Positions 23,819-35,900 of a DNA stretch of 64,000 nucleotides are shown here, in pieces. Within the stretch, counting starts at the first letter, position 1, and every line of letters begins with the position of its first letter. Below the pieces are notes generated by a model. It did no database searches and had not been told where the DNA came from. It saw only the letters and a list, made by a program, of their open reading frames with translations. A program made the position numbers and the translations under genes. This stretch comes from Rhabditoides inermis (taxonomy: Eukaryota > Nematoda > Chromadorea > Rhabditida > Rhabditidae). Location of the stretch: positions 210,001-274,000 of the forward strand of contig CAWZYM010000403.1 of assembly GCA_963966185.1 (NCBI GenBank). Reading direction: 5' to 3'.

Positions 23819-26800
23819 GCCGCGTACCTGATCTCCCTCTCCCGCCTCGGACACTGCCGAGAATCGGAACACGTAGTCTGTGTCCTCCCTCAGTCCAGAC
23901 ACCTCGTACAGCTGGGAGGAGCCTGCAAGGAGTGACGTCATCAGTGATTGAATACAAAATGACGTCATATTACAAGCGATGACGTCATCAACTCACTGAG
24001 CGGGCGTTTCTCGACGACGCTCTGCGTCTTCCACACCTGCTTCTCCGCGTTGTCGTTGTCGTACTCGGTCGACGCCGAGTCAGACTGAGTTATCGATTGA
24101 TTACCGATTTATCGATTTTTTTATTGATTTATTGATTACCTCGACTCGATCGAGCAGCGACTTGCGGATGTACTGTATCTGGATAGTCTCGACGGGCAGA
24201 CCACCCTCATCGGCCGACTGAAATACGGTTAAAACACGTTTTGCGTAGTCAATTTTCTTTGTACGTTTTCACCAACTTCCACTGATCAACTGCAGATTTT
24301 TTAAAAAAAAGTGTTGTTTTCTTGGTTATTCAACCAATTAGTTTGTCATACTATCATCTTTGTTCGTTCGTTTGTTTGTTTGTTTGTTTGTTTGTTTGTT
24401 TGTTTGTTTGTTTGTTCACCTCATCGATCATCCAGATGAGTGCCTGTCTCTTCGCGGCTTCCAGCGACGCCTTCACTTCACCCGGCTGGCCTGAAAAACT
24501 TTATAATTGTCACGTTTTGTTTTTCCCACGTTTTCTGCAACGTGATATGTGATAGACGTACAGACAAACACCATTACACCTTAGATACGAAGCATTATGA
24601 CAAACTTCACTATGAACATTTAACGCGAGGGCACAGAGCGCAAGGGGAAGCAAGGTAAAGTGACGCAAGAGCGTGAAAAAAGACGCACTGGCTTCCTTGA
24701 GGTCGATCTGCTGGCTGGCGTGCGCCTTGCGGTTGTTCACCTCGCACCGATACTCTCCAAAATCGTCCTCGTCAACGTCGTGGATCTGCAATTAGGAATG
24801 TGTCGTACTTTTTATAATTATGTGTTTTTTTCAACGGTGATTTTTCGTTATTGAGAAGTCGGAAGTATGATAAGCGTGTCAATGTCATTCATGTGTTCCA
24901 TCGGCTGATATCGCTATCAGCAACTATTTGGAGTGAACAGAAACAAATCAAGATCTCTGACGTTTAAATGACTAATGACTTGTGATTTCACCTCAAACTT
25001 CTATTTACAGCAGTACAGCATTGAGAAATTGTTTGTGTGCGTGTGTGTGTTATCTAGAAACAATGAAAAAGATGAACACGTGGTCCCACCTTTAGATGAG
25101 CTGTCATGTGATCAATGTCGACTCTGAGGTGATACTTCTGGGGGTCGGTGAGCTCGCTTCCGCCGCGGAAGAAGGCAAAGTGGGCAGGCGGCGGGTTCGA
25201 TGACGTCACCTGGCACACGAGAGTCGCCTGCAATGGGAAGTTACTAGTTATGTTATCAGTACATACTTCATGGCATTGACATCGAGAATTGTGACGTGGA
25301 GAAAAGTTTTGTATGGGGTTTCACAACTTCCAAATACTCACGTGTCTGTCGATGATTGCGTAACGATCCACGTGCGACGCTGCGAATTCCGGGATGTCTG
25401 GAAAAGAGTGGATGAATTGTGACACATACTTAGTATGGTGGCGGGTACCGACTAGTACAGACGTCAGACTCGATAATGCATCAGAAATGATACAAAAATG
25501 CACTTTCTAAGGATCGATGGTGGCGCAGGGGGCACGAGTTGTCAAAAACCCGTAGATCTTATTAAATTTAAATTTATTACACCACGAGGATGCTTCACAC
25601 ATGAAAATGCCTATGAACAATGACAAAGGAGGAACTGCAGTAGAGTGCTAGATGTTATGGTTCTAGAACACCAGTAATGAGAATCGACGATGACGGTGTG
25701 TCTTCTGGCTAGCGGCTGACATATTATTTAGATAGAGCTATTACTCACGCCACACGTTGATCTTGACGTCCTTCCTCTCGATCGCGTACGTCTCCTGTGC
25801 CGGGATCATCTGGTTCGCCGTGCACGACACGATCTGCCGAGAATATAGTAACAGTAATACAATGTATTGTAATGCCTGATGATTCCCACCTTTCCATCGT
25901 AGTCCTTGCTGATGCTCTCGATCGTCACCTCGCTGCCTGCGATTGTGAACAGCTCCTCTGCAAATGAGCATGTAATGTGTGTAATGTTGTGAGTATCCTA
26001 AAAACATCCATCTTTACTATAAACATAAAATGGTTGAATCACCATCCAGCGGCTCTCCGTTCTCGTCGGTTATGGAGATCTCGGGTGTCGGCCGTCCGTT
26101 CGCAGAGCAGTCGATGATGAGGGGCTCTCCCACCAGAGCACCCACCGACTCTGACGCATCCGCCCAGTCGATCGCATCTGCAATCATTCATTGCTGTCTT
26201 GCGCAAGTTCCCCTGTTGCCACATTCTATCTCTCAGAGCCTGGTTAGCTCAGTCGGTAGAGCACCAGACTCTTAATCTGGTTGTCGCGGGTTCGAGCCCC
26301 GCATCGGGCTGATATTTTTGCGAAATTCCCGAAGACTCTATTAACAGTGTTTTGCCTAATTACGAGCAGCCGCATGTAGGATGGCGGTTGTCAGGTGATT
26401 AGCGGCGTCTAATATGCAAATGTGTGTGGTGTATGTGTGTTGAATGTGAGACAATAGCGCTGCAGGGGAGCAGCTGCGGCGCGCGAACATACAAGCCTAA
26501 TTAGAGCGAGCCCCCGGAAAGCCGAGAGGTGAGATCAAGACGCTAATCATTGCCAACAAAATGAGCAATGGGAAAATGAATACAATGCGAATCGTTTGCA
26601 ATGCGAACAGTGGGTCAGCGCTTCTGAACAGCCCCCCCCCCCTATATGTAGCACGTACATTCTTGTATTATTTTCATTCTCGTTATGTATTGCTCCCATA
26701 TAAGCCTATCCTCACCGAGAATAAACATCACATTACATATATAACGCACCGTTCACTTTCTATCTCATATAATTTTAAATAAATTAAATAGTTTATTACC

Positions 26801-27704
26801 GTGTTGAGTCTTGAGTACTTAACATGTGCATCATTGGAAACATTTAAGTGCTCATAAGCCTTCGAATGTCTGGTGTACTGAACTACAAATAGTATTATAA
26901 GATTAAGAAAACGCACCGAGCACGACTAGGGTGACGGTCTTCTCGTATAGGCTTCCGTCGAGGGTGCGCGCCGAGCACGTGTAGTCGCCCTGGTCGCGCG
27001 GGTCGATCGCCGAGAAGTGAAGAGTGCGCTGCAAAATATGAGAATATTTTCCGGTGTTGGTTGCGTAGTGACTTTTGATGCCCCTGCACCCGAGACTTGG
27101 AACAAACTTTTGCACTGTGGAGGGTGTGCTGCGAAAAAAATGTGGGTGTGTTCATGTGGATTTGGAATGCCACAGTGTGTTTACTCCAAATTGTTTTAAA
27201 ATGCACAATCACGGAAAAAGTGGAACTGGAATACGGATAAATTTTCTCTTGGTTCTGAACTCCATTTGACTGCACCCGAGACTTGTGTTTTAGTACAGTG
27301 TTTTAAATTGTTTGTAGTTCGAGCACTACCATACGATTAGTGTGATTTTCACTTTTACAATAGCCAAAAGTAACTGCGATTTTCGTTATGTTGTTAGTTG
27401 CTGCAAAGATTGCAATTTACTCACTAGCTGATGGCTTGTCCATGGTAGATTTTTTATAGGAAATGCAGTGTTCGTGTTTCATTTTCATAATTTAATAATG
27501 ATTATTATGTGCTTACCTTCTTGTGTCCGGTGCCATGTTCGTGCAGAGAAATCGTGAAGACGCTGAAATGTTCAACTTCATTTGTCCATTCTACCCTTCA
27601 TGAACTTGTAACTCTTTCCGGAGTGAATTATGAAACCCCTAGCCATTTCTCTCCAGGGAAAAGACAGTGGGGCGCAGTTCCGCGACCATCAAACTCTTGG
27701 CGCC

Positions 27705-27747
<43 letters not shown>

Positions 27748-29668
27748 GAGCTTTTTGCATGTGCAGCTCGGCATTGAATCGCGCCGCGAACTCGAATAAT
27801 AGTTGAAGCAACCTGAAGCGCGTCTCCTAAACCCCCCCCCCCCCCTCTTTTGTCTCATGTGAGCGGTTGACAATAGGTATGGGAGAGCAGAGAGGCCATG
27901 CGCGGGAGCAAATAGGCCTCTGTGTGTATGTGTGCGCTTGAGCGGACAAGCAGAGATTTGCATAGTAGGAAGAGCGAAATACATGCTGACAGTTTGCATA
28001 AGAGTGCACAAGGGCGAAAAACGAAGTATTTCGAATCGTGATTTTGCTCACCTTGCCGAGCTCTCTCCGTCGATCACTTTTCCGTTCGAGTTGGCCCACT
28101 TGAGGTCAGCCACATCGCCCACCTCGTCTCCACTGAACGTGCACGCGATCTGGGAATATGCAAATTACCAGATCCTATAATGTATGCAAATGAGCAAGTC
28201 AAAGGTTTATCCAGAATCTTTGATGAACATCATGAACATCCATAAACTTTACAATCCATATATGAGTGACGCATAAACGCGTGTGTGTGTTTACTACAAT
28301 AACTGACAGTCGGCACGTTTCTGCAAAGCAGACTGCCACAACAACCTTATACTACTCTTGACACGTGTTTGAAAGTGACACGCTCAGAACTGACACGTCG
28401 CGTGAGTGACTGATGGCGACCAAAACTGACACCACATCGTTTGGCACAAAAAAATATATATTCTCGGGTGACAGGCTGGTGCCGCGTGGACGCATGGCAT
28501 AACTCTACTATGCGCCTAACTTTACTGTTCAAATTAATCTGTTCAACTAATACCGGTGCATTCACAATTTCATCTGTTCAAGTTTAACCTGTTCTTATTA
28601 TCCTGTGCAAGTTTGACTAGGGATGTCAAGGGGAATTTTCAAGTGTTACGGATATGTGCTTACTCTATATCAAAATGAAGTAAATTATATGTAGTTTTGA
28701 AATAGTATCATTTTAATTAGTTGTTTTCTTTCATTTCCGCGTTACGCGCATCGAAAGCGCGCGGTTTGAGGACGCGCGCGGCACACAACTTCACAGAGAA
28801 AGGCTAAGCCACGCCCCTTTTTGACGTCATTTTCATAGGATCAAATCAACTTTTGTCAAAAATAATAGGTTATGACACGGTCCAGCGCCAAAAGAAAGGC
28901 ACTACTAGATACAACTTTTTACGGCGCGTCGAATGGTGTATTCCGTTTGGCGCGGGAAGATGCCGCATATTTGTGCCATCAAAGCTCCGCCCACTTGACA
29001 TCCCTAAGTTTGACCTGTACAGTCATCATATCATCTTACTCAAGTCTTACTTATGCACTGGTCTTATCATCTTGTTCAAAGTCTAACCTGCACATGTTAT
29101 CATAACTCTTGGTGGGAATCGAACGCGCTCTAACCCATCGCAAGCCAGAAGAAGTCTCCGATGTCATACCTTGTGCTTGTGTCCGCTCCGTACGACATGG
29201 CTTTCGCCCTGGATGTGCAGTGGCGACTCGGTCGTCTCGTCGTTGTCGCCTGCAAAAACGCGCCTGATTGCCCCGTGTTCACAGATCGGCAGCTCTCCCC
29301 CCTCCTTTCCTTTCCCACCACCGCTCTAATGTACTCTCTCGCATATGTTGACCGATATCATTGCATTAGTATCATCATCCGATTGTATTTCATCGCATCG
29401 CCTCTGTCGGCGGGGCTCCCGCATAAGCTTCTCTCTCTCTCTCTCCCTCTCTCTCATATGCAAATCCCTCTCTGTGATCTTAATCTCGCCTCGTCTCGGG
29501 CGCAGCTTGTTTGCTGTTTTGAAGACGCCGCCTGTGTTACATGACATGATAGGGATGATGCTGATTAGTCATGTTTCGTGTATGTTTCGAAACGTTCTAC
29601 AGTAGACTCAAGTGGCGCCGGCTACTGACACCAGCGAGAAAGCTGTTCACACAGTGTCGAGAGAGAAG

Positions 29669-29722
<54 letters not shown>

Positions 29723-30377
29723 AGTGAGGTCGCGTTTTTCTCGCCATCACCGATCGTTCGAAACAGGCTGAGCAAATAGATGGAGGGAGAAGGGGGCGAA
29801 TCGCCGCTAATGATCTGACTCTCCAGAGAAACACCGTCAGCCGTGATTACCACAGTTGAGAAAGAGAGAGAGAGAGATAGAGAAAGAGATACCGCTTGCC
29901 GCGCACCAGCCCGGTGCCATTAACAACTAACTCAATCGAGTTTCACTACCTCTCTCAAGTTGCAATCCAATTGCAAGAGCGCGTAGTAGAGAGATGTTTG
30001 CGTGAGAGGAGAGGGATGTCGTTCCGAGTGTATGTCTTGTGATTGAATGGCGGTGGTGTAATCGGATACCGTTCCGCGATGTTTGTGGTGACGAGGTGTG
30101 GGGGTGTGAAGACGGTTCGGAGAGAGGGAGAGAGGGAGGGAGGTCGAGTAGGTAGCGCTCTCACCTCCGCCCGCCCGCGCAACCCAATACCGCATTTGCA
30201 TATATGCGCGAGAGAGGGGAAGATATGACTAGCAGCTGGCTCCAACTACCCAGGGGAGCTTCTTCAAACAGTGACTCTGGGACACGCGGCTTGAGTTTCA
30301 CACCAACACACCATCTTTTCACGCATCCCCCCAGATGCTTCACACGATGACATTTCGGTTCCGCACATATGACGGAC

Positions 30378-30466
<89 letters not shown>

Positions 30467-31085
30467 TGCATGGTGTCACATGCGTTTTGTTCCCATGGGA
30501 GATGCCAGCACTTATTTGCGAGGGACAGCAATCTAGACGCACTACTACCACTGTTGTTGTTGTTGTGTCATATTTCTCAACAACCTATTTTGGCGCAATC
30601 GCGTGCGTTGGGGCGTGCGAGAGATGCAGTAAGTGCATCGTGGGTCGTTCGTTTATTGTGCATTTGCGATGCGCGCGCAGCGAGTCGCGGCCTTTTGATG
30701 GCAGTCTATCTGGAGTCAGAGAGAGAAGAGAGAGAGCTTCTCAAAACAGCTCCGCTTCCCGTCTCCTTCCGCCAGCTATCGACTAGACTTTGCAGTACAC
30801 ACGCGCCGGCAAATTGAAAGGCATGCTGATAGGCTAATTCGCTGTTGCGGAGAAGTGCCCTCGCCCCGCCAAATGGGATAGACGATAGTGAGAGCGTTCT
30901 TTATATGGTAGTGAGTGGTGGTGAGTGTTTGCGATGTCGCGGCTGGCATCAGTAGCCGGTGACCCGAGACGTTACAAAAGAGATTAGCTGGGTTGGATGG
31001 GGGAGGGAGGCGGCTGCCCCCGAAAAATGGAACGAAGAGAAGCACGCGGAAAACAAATAGCCTCGCCAACTAAGTTGCCGAGAAA

Positions 31086-31128
<43 letters not shown>

Positions 31129-31268
31129 GCGAGGCACAGCTACTTATGCGAATAGAGAGAAGGATGAAACGAGGGGGTTCGGAAAACGAACTCACCTTGC
31201 GCTCGAGCGGAATAGAGTGAAGATGCGCAGAGGAGTGCGAATAAAAGGAGCTGTTTCGAGGGCGGCAT
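23645..31268 (-). CDS. rig-3: RIG-3-like GPI-anchored IgCAM (3 Ig + FN3)
   Basis: Cell-surface adhesion protein, probably neuronal, 474 aa in 16 phase-consistent exons: 31268-31196, 29249-29170, 28149-28052, 27562-27517, 27028-26917, 26177-26043, 25957-25890, 25833-25749, 25397-25342, 25227-25090, 24785-24689, 24490-24420, 24217-24140, 24084-23997, 23922-23828, 23749-23645. Exon 1 is a signal peptide (MPPSKQLLLFALLCASS). Ig1 spans exons 3-5 (Cys, Trp, then DQGDYTC), Ig2 exons 6-8 (IIDCSANG, IVSCTANQ), and Ig3 exons 9-11 (TLVCQV, GEYRCEV). Exons 12-15 form one FN3 domain (WMIDE, YVFRFSAVSEAG). The C terminus is a short Ser-rich spacer and the hydrophobic run STLAGCSLLLLLVLL ending at the stop, as in GPI signals. 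Domain order and length suggest RIG-3; other nematode IgCAMs are possible. Confidence 0.85.
24361..24416. repeat. (TTTG)n tetranucleotide repeat
   Basis: About 13 units of GTTT/TTTG next to exon 12 of the RIG-3-like gene, inside the intron between exons 12 and 13 on the minus strand. Confidence 0.95.
26238..26310 (+). tRNA. tRNA-Lys (CUU)
   Basis: Full cloverleaf: acceptor GCCTGGT against ATCGGGC (with two G-U pairs), D arm TAGCTCAGTCGGTAGAGCA, anticodon arm CAGA-CTCTTAA-TCTG giving CUU, and T arm GCGGG-TTCGAGC-CCCGC. It lies on the plus strand within an intron of the minus-strand RIG-3-like gene. This is the only sound tRNA gene in the window. Confidence 0.93.
28618..29005. mobile_element. 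hAT-type MITE, 388 bp, 8-bp TSD
   Basis: The termini TAGGGATGTCAAGGGG and CCACTTGACATCCCTA are inverted repeats. AGTTTGAC directly flanks both ends (28610-28617 and 29006-29013), giving the 8-bp duplication typical of hAT. No transposase. It sits in the intron between RIG-3-like exons 2 and 3. Confidence 0.9.
30378..30462. repeat. (GA)n tract
   Basis: GA repeat with a GATA-like interruption in RIG-3-like intron 1. Further GA tracts in this intron lie near 29668-29712 and 31091-31129. Confidence 0.9.
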
Positions 31269-31642
31269 CTGCAAGGAGTCCAATATAGAATAGGGCAGTG
31301 TGTGAGGGTGTGTTTGGTGGGAGCTGTGTGATCGGCTATCTCCCTCTCTCTTCTCTCTCCGACTCCGCCCCCCCCCCCGCAGAGGAAGCCGCGAGGGAGA
31401 GAGAGAGGGAGGGAGGGGACCGTCATTATACAAACACAGAGAGAGAGCGCGACACCACGCCGACAACAGGGAGGGTGCCGAGAGAGAGAGAGATGCTCCG
31501 ATTACCATTGTGATTAGGAGGGGAGACACAAGTACAACGGTTCGCTGGCGCAAACTTCGAGACAATCCGCGCGGCGGCGGACTCACTGATTGAGGAATGC
31601 GGCAACACTCCCATAGCAACACTATCCCGAAAAAGGTCGAAG

Positions 31643-31693
<51 letters not shown>

Positions 31694-32271
31694 AAGAGAG
31701 AGGAAGATGCTAATGGAGAGGCGTTTTGCTGTAGTGGTGCAGAATATGCATGTCAGACAAACCCATTACCGGGTCGGAGGAGGGGCCTTTTGACTTGCAT
31801 TGTTTTCGTGCGCCGCCAATCACCTGTCGACTCGGATTGCAAATGAATGAAAGAGAAAGAGGAGCACATGCAAATCCTGTGCGAACAATGGGAGTAGAGG
31901 GCAGCCGCCAATCGACACCTGGTGAGACAGTCTGGCTATACAACTATACACTCGCTGCGCAGAGGATTTGTAGAAAACAAAACGCACCATGCTATTGTTT
32001 ACTTTTCCAGATGATATTCGTTTTTAAATTTTGTTTCCCACTCACCATTTTCCATGGCTGTTCATGTCGCTTCCCCACAAAAAAAAAGAAAAGAAAAAAG
32101 AGACACGTAAGGGTTTTGGGATCGGATTTCGCGGGAGAGAGAGAGAGAAAGACACTATCGAGGTCCAGTATAATAGGGTGTAGTGTTACCCTAATCCGCT
32201 GTTTACTCAGGTTTTCATGCGAAATGTATGCATGCGGTGGTCCGTCTCTCTCTCTCTCTCTCTCTCTTTTC

Positions 32272-32313
<42 letters not shown>

Positions 32314-32940
32314 CCGCCAGGTGCTTGGTACCTGTCAATGAGGTCTAACCTCTTTGACCAGCAGGCAGCTCATACAAACATCACGTAGCAAACACAGTCA
32401 CATTGTGTTTATGAACGACATAACATTGCCATATAGTGGACGTATGGCAGTACCCCCTTAATGAAAAAGACACATAACAGAAGACTACAATAATTCAAAC
32501 TTGTTTTGAAATATCTACATGTGAAACTACGATTTCTTCTTGCTGGTGGGAACGTTTGATTATACGAAGCTAATCACCATATATGGATACCAATTCATTA
32601 ACAGTAACATTACTAATAGTGTATTTTATTTTATTTTCCTTCAAGTCGGTTGCGTAAATTTATTATATATGAAACAGGGCTTCATTTCTTTTGTAATTTT
32701 TTATAGTTGCGAATGTTTTGCTTCCGCGTTATTACATATTTTGTTATTGCATAACTAATAATAGTATATAAATACAACTAGTATCATTTGAAACATGAAG
32801 TCAAGCATCCTTTATGAATATGTGATTGATGATAAAAAAAATTGTAAATTTTTCAAGTCTATAAATACACCTTTCACGTATTCGCTAGCAGTACAGCTAC
32901 ATTTGTATCTTCATAAAGCATAATGTTTTTTTTGCAAAAA
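31269..32940. other. Intergenic, microsatellite-rich then AT-rich
   Basis: GA tracts at about 31649-31690 and a CT tract at about 32246-32310. 32400-32900 is AT-rich. A TATA-like TATAAATACACC at about 32861 precedes the next start codon by some 80 bp. Confidence 0.5.
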
Positions 32941-35900
32941 ATGACACTACGACTAATGTTTGCTCTTTCTCTCCTACTACCAAGTATGTTTCCACACGCT
33001 TCCATTTTTATGAATTAGATTTTCTGAGTTTTTCAAAGTCCGAAATTAGCAGTGGATGAGTCAGTCAAGTTTCTCGAAAAACGCGACAATGCGCCACACA
33101 TTTTTGCAAGAATTACTCTCCTGTTCAATGTAAGCGTAGTGTGAATTATCAAGAGAGGTGTGAAACAGCCTTGATAACCTTGATTCTCAAAGCGATACTA
33201 CTAGTTTGCCTATCAGGTCATAGCATCCTCTTTTGCCACGCGCTCTTATTCCATGTGTTATGTGGCCCTTGGGGAATGAGTGCGATGATGGCTCTATTTC
33301 GAGGCGTTCAACTTATTTGTGATCGAATTAATCGTGTGCGTACACTGCGGTGTGGTTTCTCAGACGTTTTCCTATCTACTATGATAGAGATAGATGAGAA
33401 GAAGATTACTCATGTGTGAGTGATTATCGCGCGCGACTTTGGCATCTTCAATTTTCGTGGCGACTCATACTCGCATGCGATCACTTCTTTGGAATGTTTT
33501 ATACGTATACACATGTTTTCATAGAATGCGTGTTTCCGTTTCTTTTACTAGAGGTGTCGGACGGTGTTCATTACAATGCCTCATGTTTCCGTCTCGTTAT
33601 TTTCGCAGGGCATCCCCTCCCAGAATGTGGCATTCACAGCTCGTGTTTTAGACATTCGGATTTGTATGTGAGTGAGTTAAAGTTAATTAATTAATTTATT
33701 TATTACAGTTCACACTGTGCCACACACAAAAATATGATGAAAAATGAAGGAAAAAAAATCAATGCAACAAATAAGTGCGTATCAATCTGTAAAACCAGCA
33801 GTTTCAACTAATACCCACCCCTGCCTGGAGGTGGCGTGGGAGAGCGGGCGGAGCAACCCGAGTGAGTACATGAGGAGGCAATGCACTCTGGGGCAGGCAC
33901 CAGTTTCCACCACGGTAACGTCTCGATAGCAACACTCTAGAATCAAAGGGAAGGGAAAATTGCATCTGATTATAAAAGGCATCATAAGGAAATGAATGTG
34001 ATCGGGTGTCGTGTGCTAGTGTGAATGGTAGGGGGCTCGAGATGTGGCAAAGACGTGTATGAAGTTGTCGTTGGTGGTTCTTGGTGTTGAGAATGTGTAG
34101 AGTGTGCGCCAAGGATGGATGGATCGTCTGCCCTCGGTGAGAATGGACTCGAGCCCGCGCGGCCGAAGAGAAGCGTGTGACAGCCGCGAACACAGCAATA
34201 TGCCTTATCAGCACAACTTACCCGTGGATCAAAGAAACATAAGAGAAAAAAATCGAAAGGGTGAGAGTCAGTTTGCCAGACTGAGCACTCTAGTGAGATC
34301 GATTTTCTCGAGCGAATTTCGGAATTTGTTGGAATTTCGCGCAGTGAAAAGACGAGGGTACGCTTTAGTTAGAGTGCAAATGTTCCTGGCAGTTCGGAGA
34401 GTGAAATAGTTATGCCTAACTGTATTGCGAGTCGAATGTATTCTCAGAGCAAATGAACCATTCCTGCCACGTGTAGGTTTCAACTTGAAGTACTGTGAGA
34501 ATCGCGTGGCTGTTTCGTTGCGTCGCATTTTGAAAGCGAGCGTGAGATCAATGGCGGCGCGGCGTTCGCACAATGTACGTAAACCGAGAATACGTAACCG
34601 AAATGCATATGGTGGCATCGACTGCGGGTAACCACTATCAGGATACACTCTATAAAACACTATTCTTGTCCAATACCTCTGAACGCGCTCTAGCTCTCGT
34701 ATGTCTTTCAACAAATATGGGTTCCAAACACTGCTGGCAAAGTCCAGCACAGGTAGTACATAGCTCTTAAAAAGATTCATAAGAACTACGCGGTTGTTGG
34801 ATGTCACAGTACGAGCAAGCAAGCGGGCGCGAGTCATAGCCATTTTGGCACGCGCGGACGAATTTACAGTGGGAGTGATAGTGGAGGAGACAGTGAGACC
34901 GAGGTCGCGCACTTGGTCGCACGCAGTGAGAGGCGCGCCGCCGAGAGTGTACTCGGTGCGCGGGTTGCGCGTACCTATGTGCACAACGGAACACTTGTTG
35001 CTAGCAAGCTCTAACTGCCACTCGGTAGCCCAGGCTATAATGCGGTCAATAGTCATTTGCAGAGCAGCGGTGCGAATTGCTTTGGTCTTGCTATCAAAAC
35101 ACGTGTAAATTTTGATGTCATCCGCAAAAAATACGTATCTTAATATCTTGTGCGACAACATTTTCAATACCAATCAAGTAGATTATGAATAGAACTGGAC
35201 CTAAGACACTGCCTTGTGGTACACCCGAGGGAGATTCTAGAGAATGAGAAAGAGAGTCACCTACTTTCACTCGGAACGAGCGGTCCATCAGAAACGATCT
35301 CAACCACTCTAACAGACTGCCCTTGATTCCAACTGATTCGCACTTATGTAACAACTTGGGAATAGACACACGATCAAAAGCCTTTCTAAAATCGAAATAT
35401 ACGGCATCTATCGATTGCTTATTTGAAGTTGCTGTCGTCCAATCGTCAAAAGAGGCTAGCATTTGAGTCGTTACTGATCTACCGGCTCGAAAACCATACT
35501 GCTCAGGTGGTAAGATAGAGCGGCTCTCAAGAAAATCTACTAACAACTTCCGAATGTGCCGCTCTAGTATTTTGCTTGGTGATCCGTCTACTCCTATTTA
35601 TACTTTCTTTTCCTTCTTTCGTTAACGTCTTCGGACGCAGGTCCTAGGACCTTTCATCGTCTACGGACGTGCCCACGGGCTTCCACCGTCTACGGACGTA
35701 TGACCTTCCATCAACCGACATTCCAAACACTGTTATCACTGGTTATTACAACCTACAACCGTTCCTCCTTTTCTCCACTCTTATGTATCTCTATCATTCT
35801 CTAACGATCTCTATCATTCTCTAACGACAGGAAAGTGAGAAATTAAAGACAATGGAGAGCGGGAGACACAGTTCTGATGCGCATTCCTTATAAAAACGCT

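Noticed and set aside
33141..33419. 92-codon hydrophobic frame
   Set aside because: No splice support and it lies in an intron of a better exon model; AT-rich frames of this size occur by chance.
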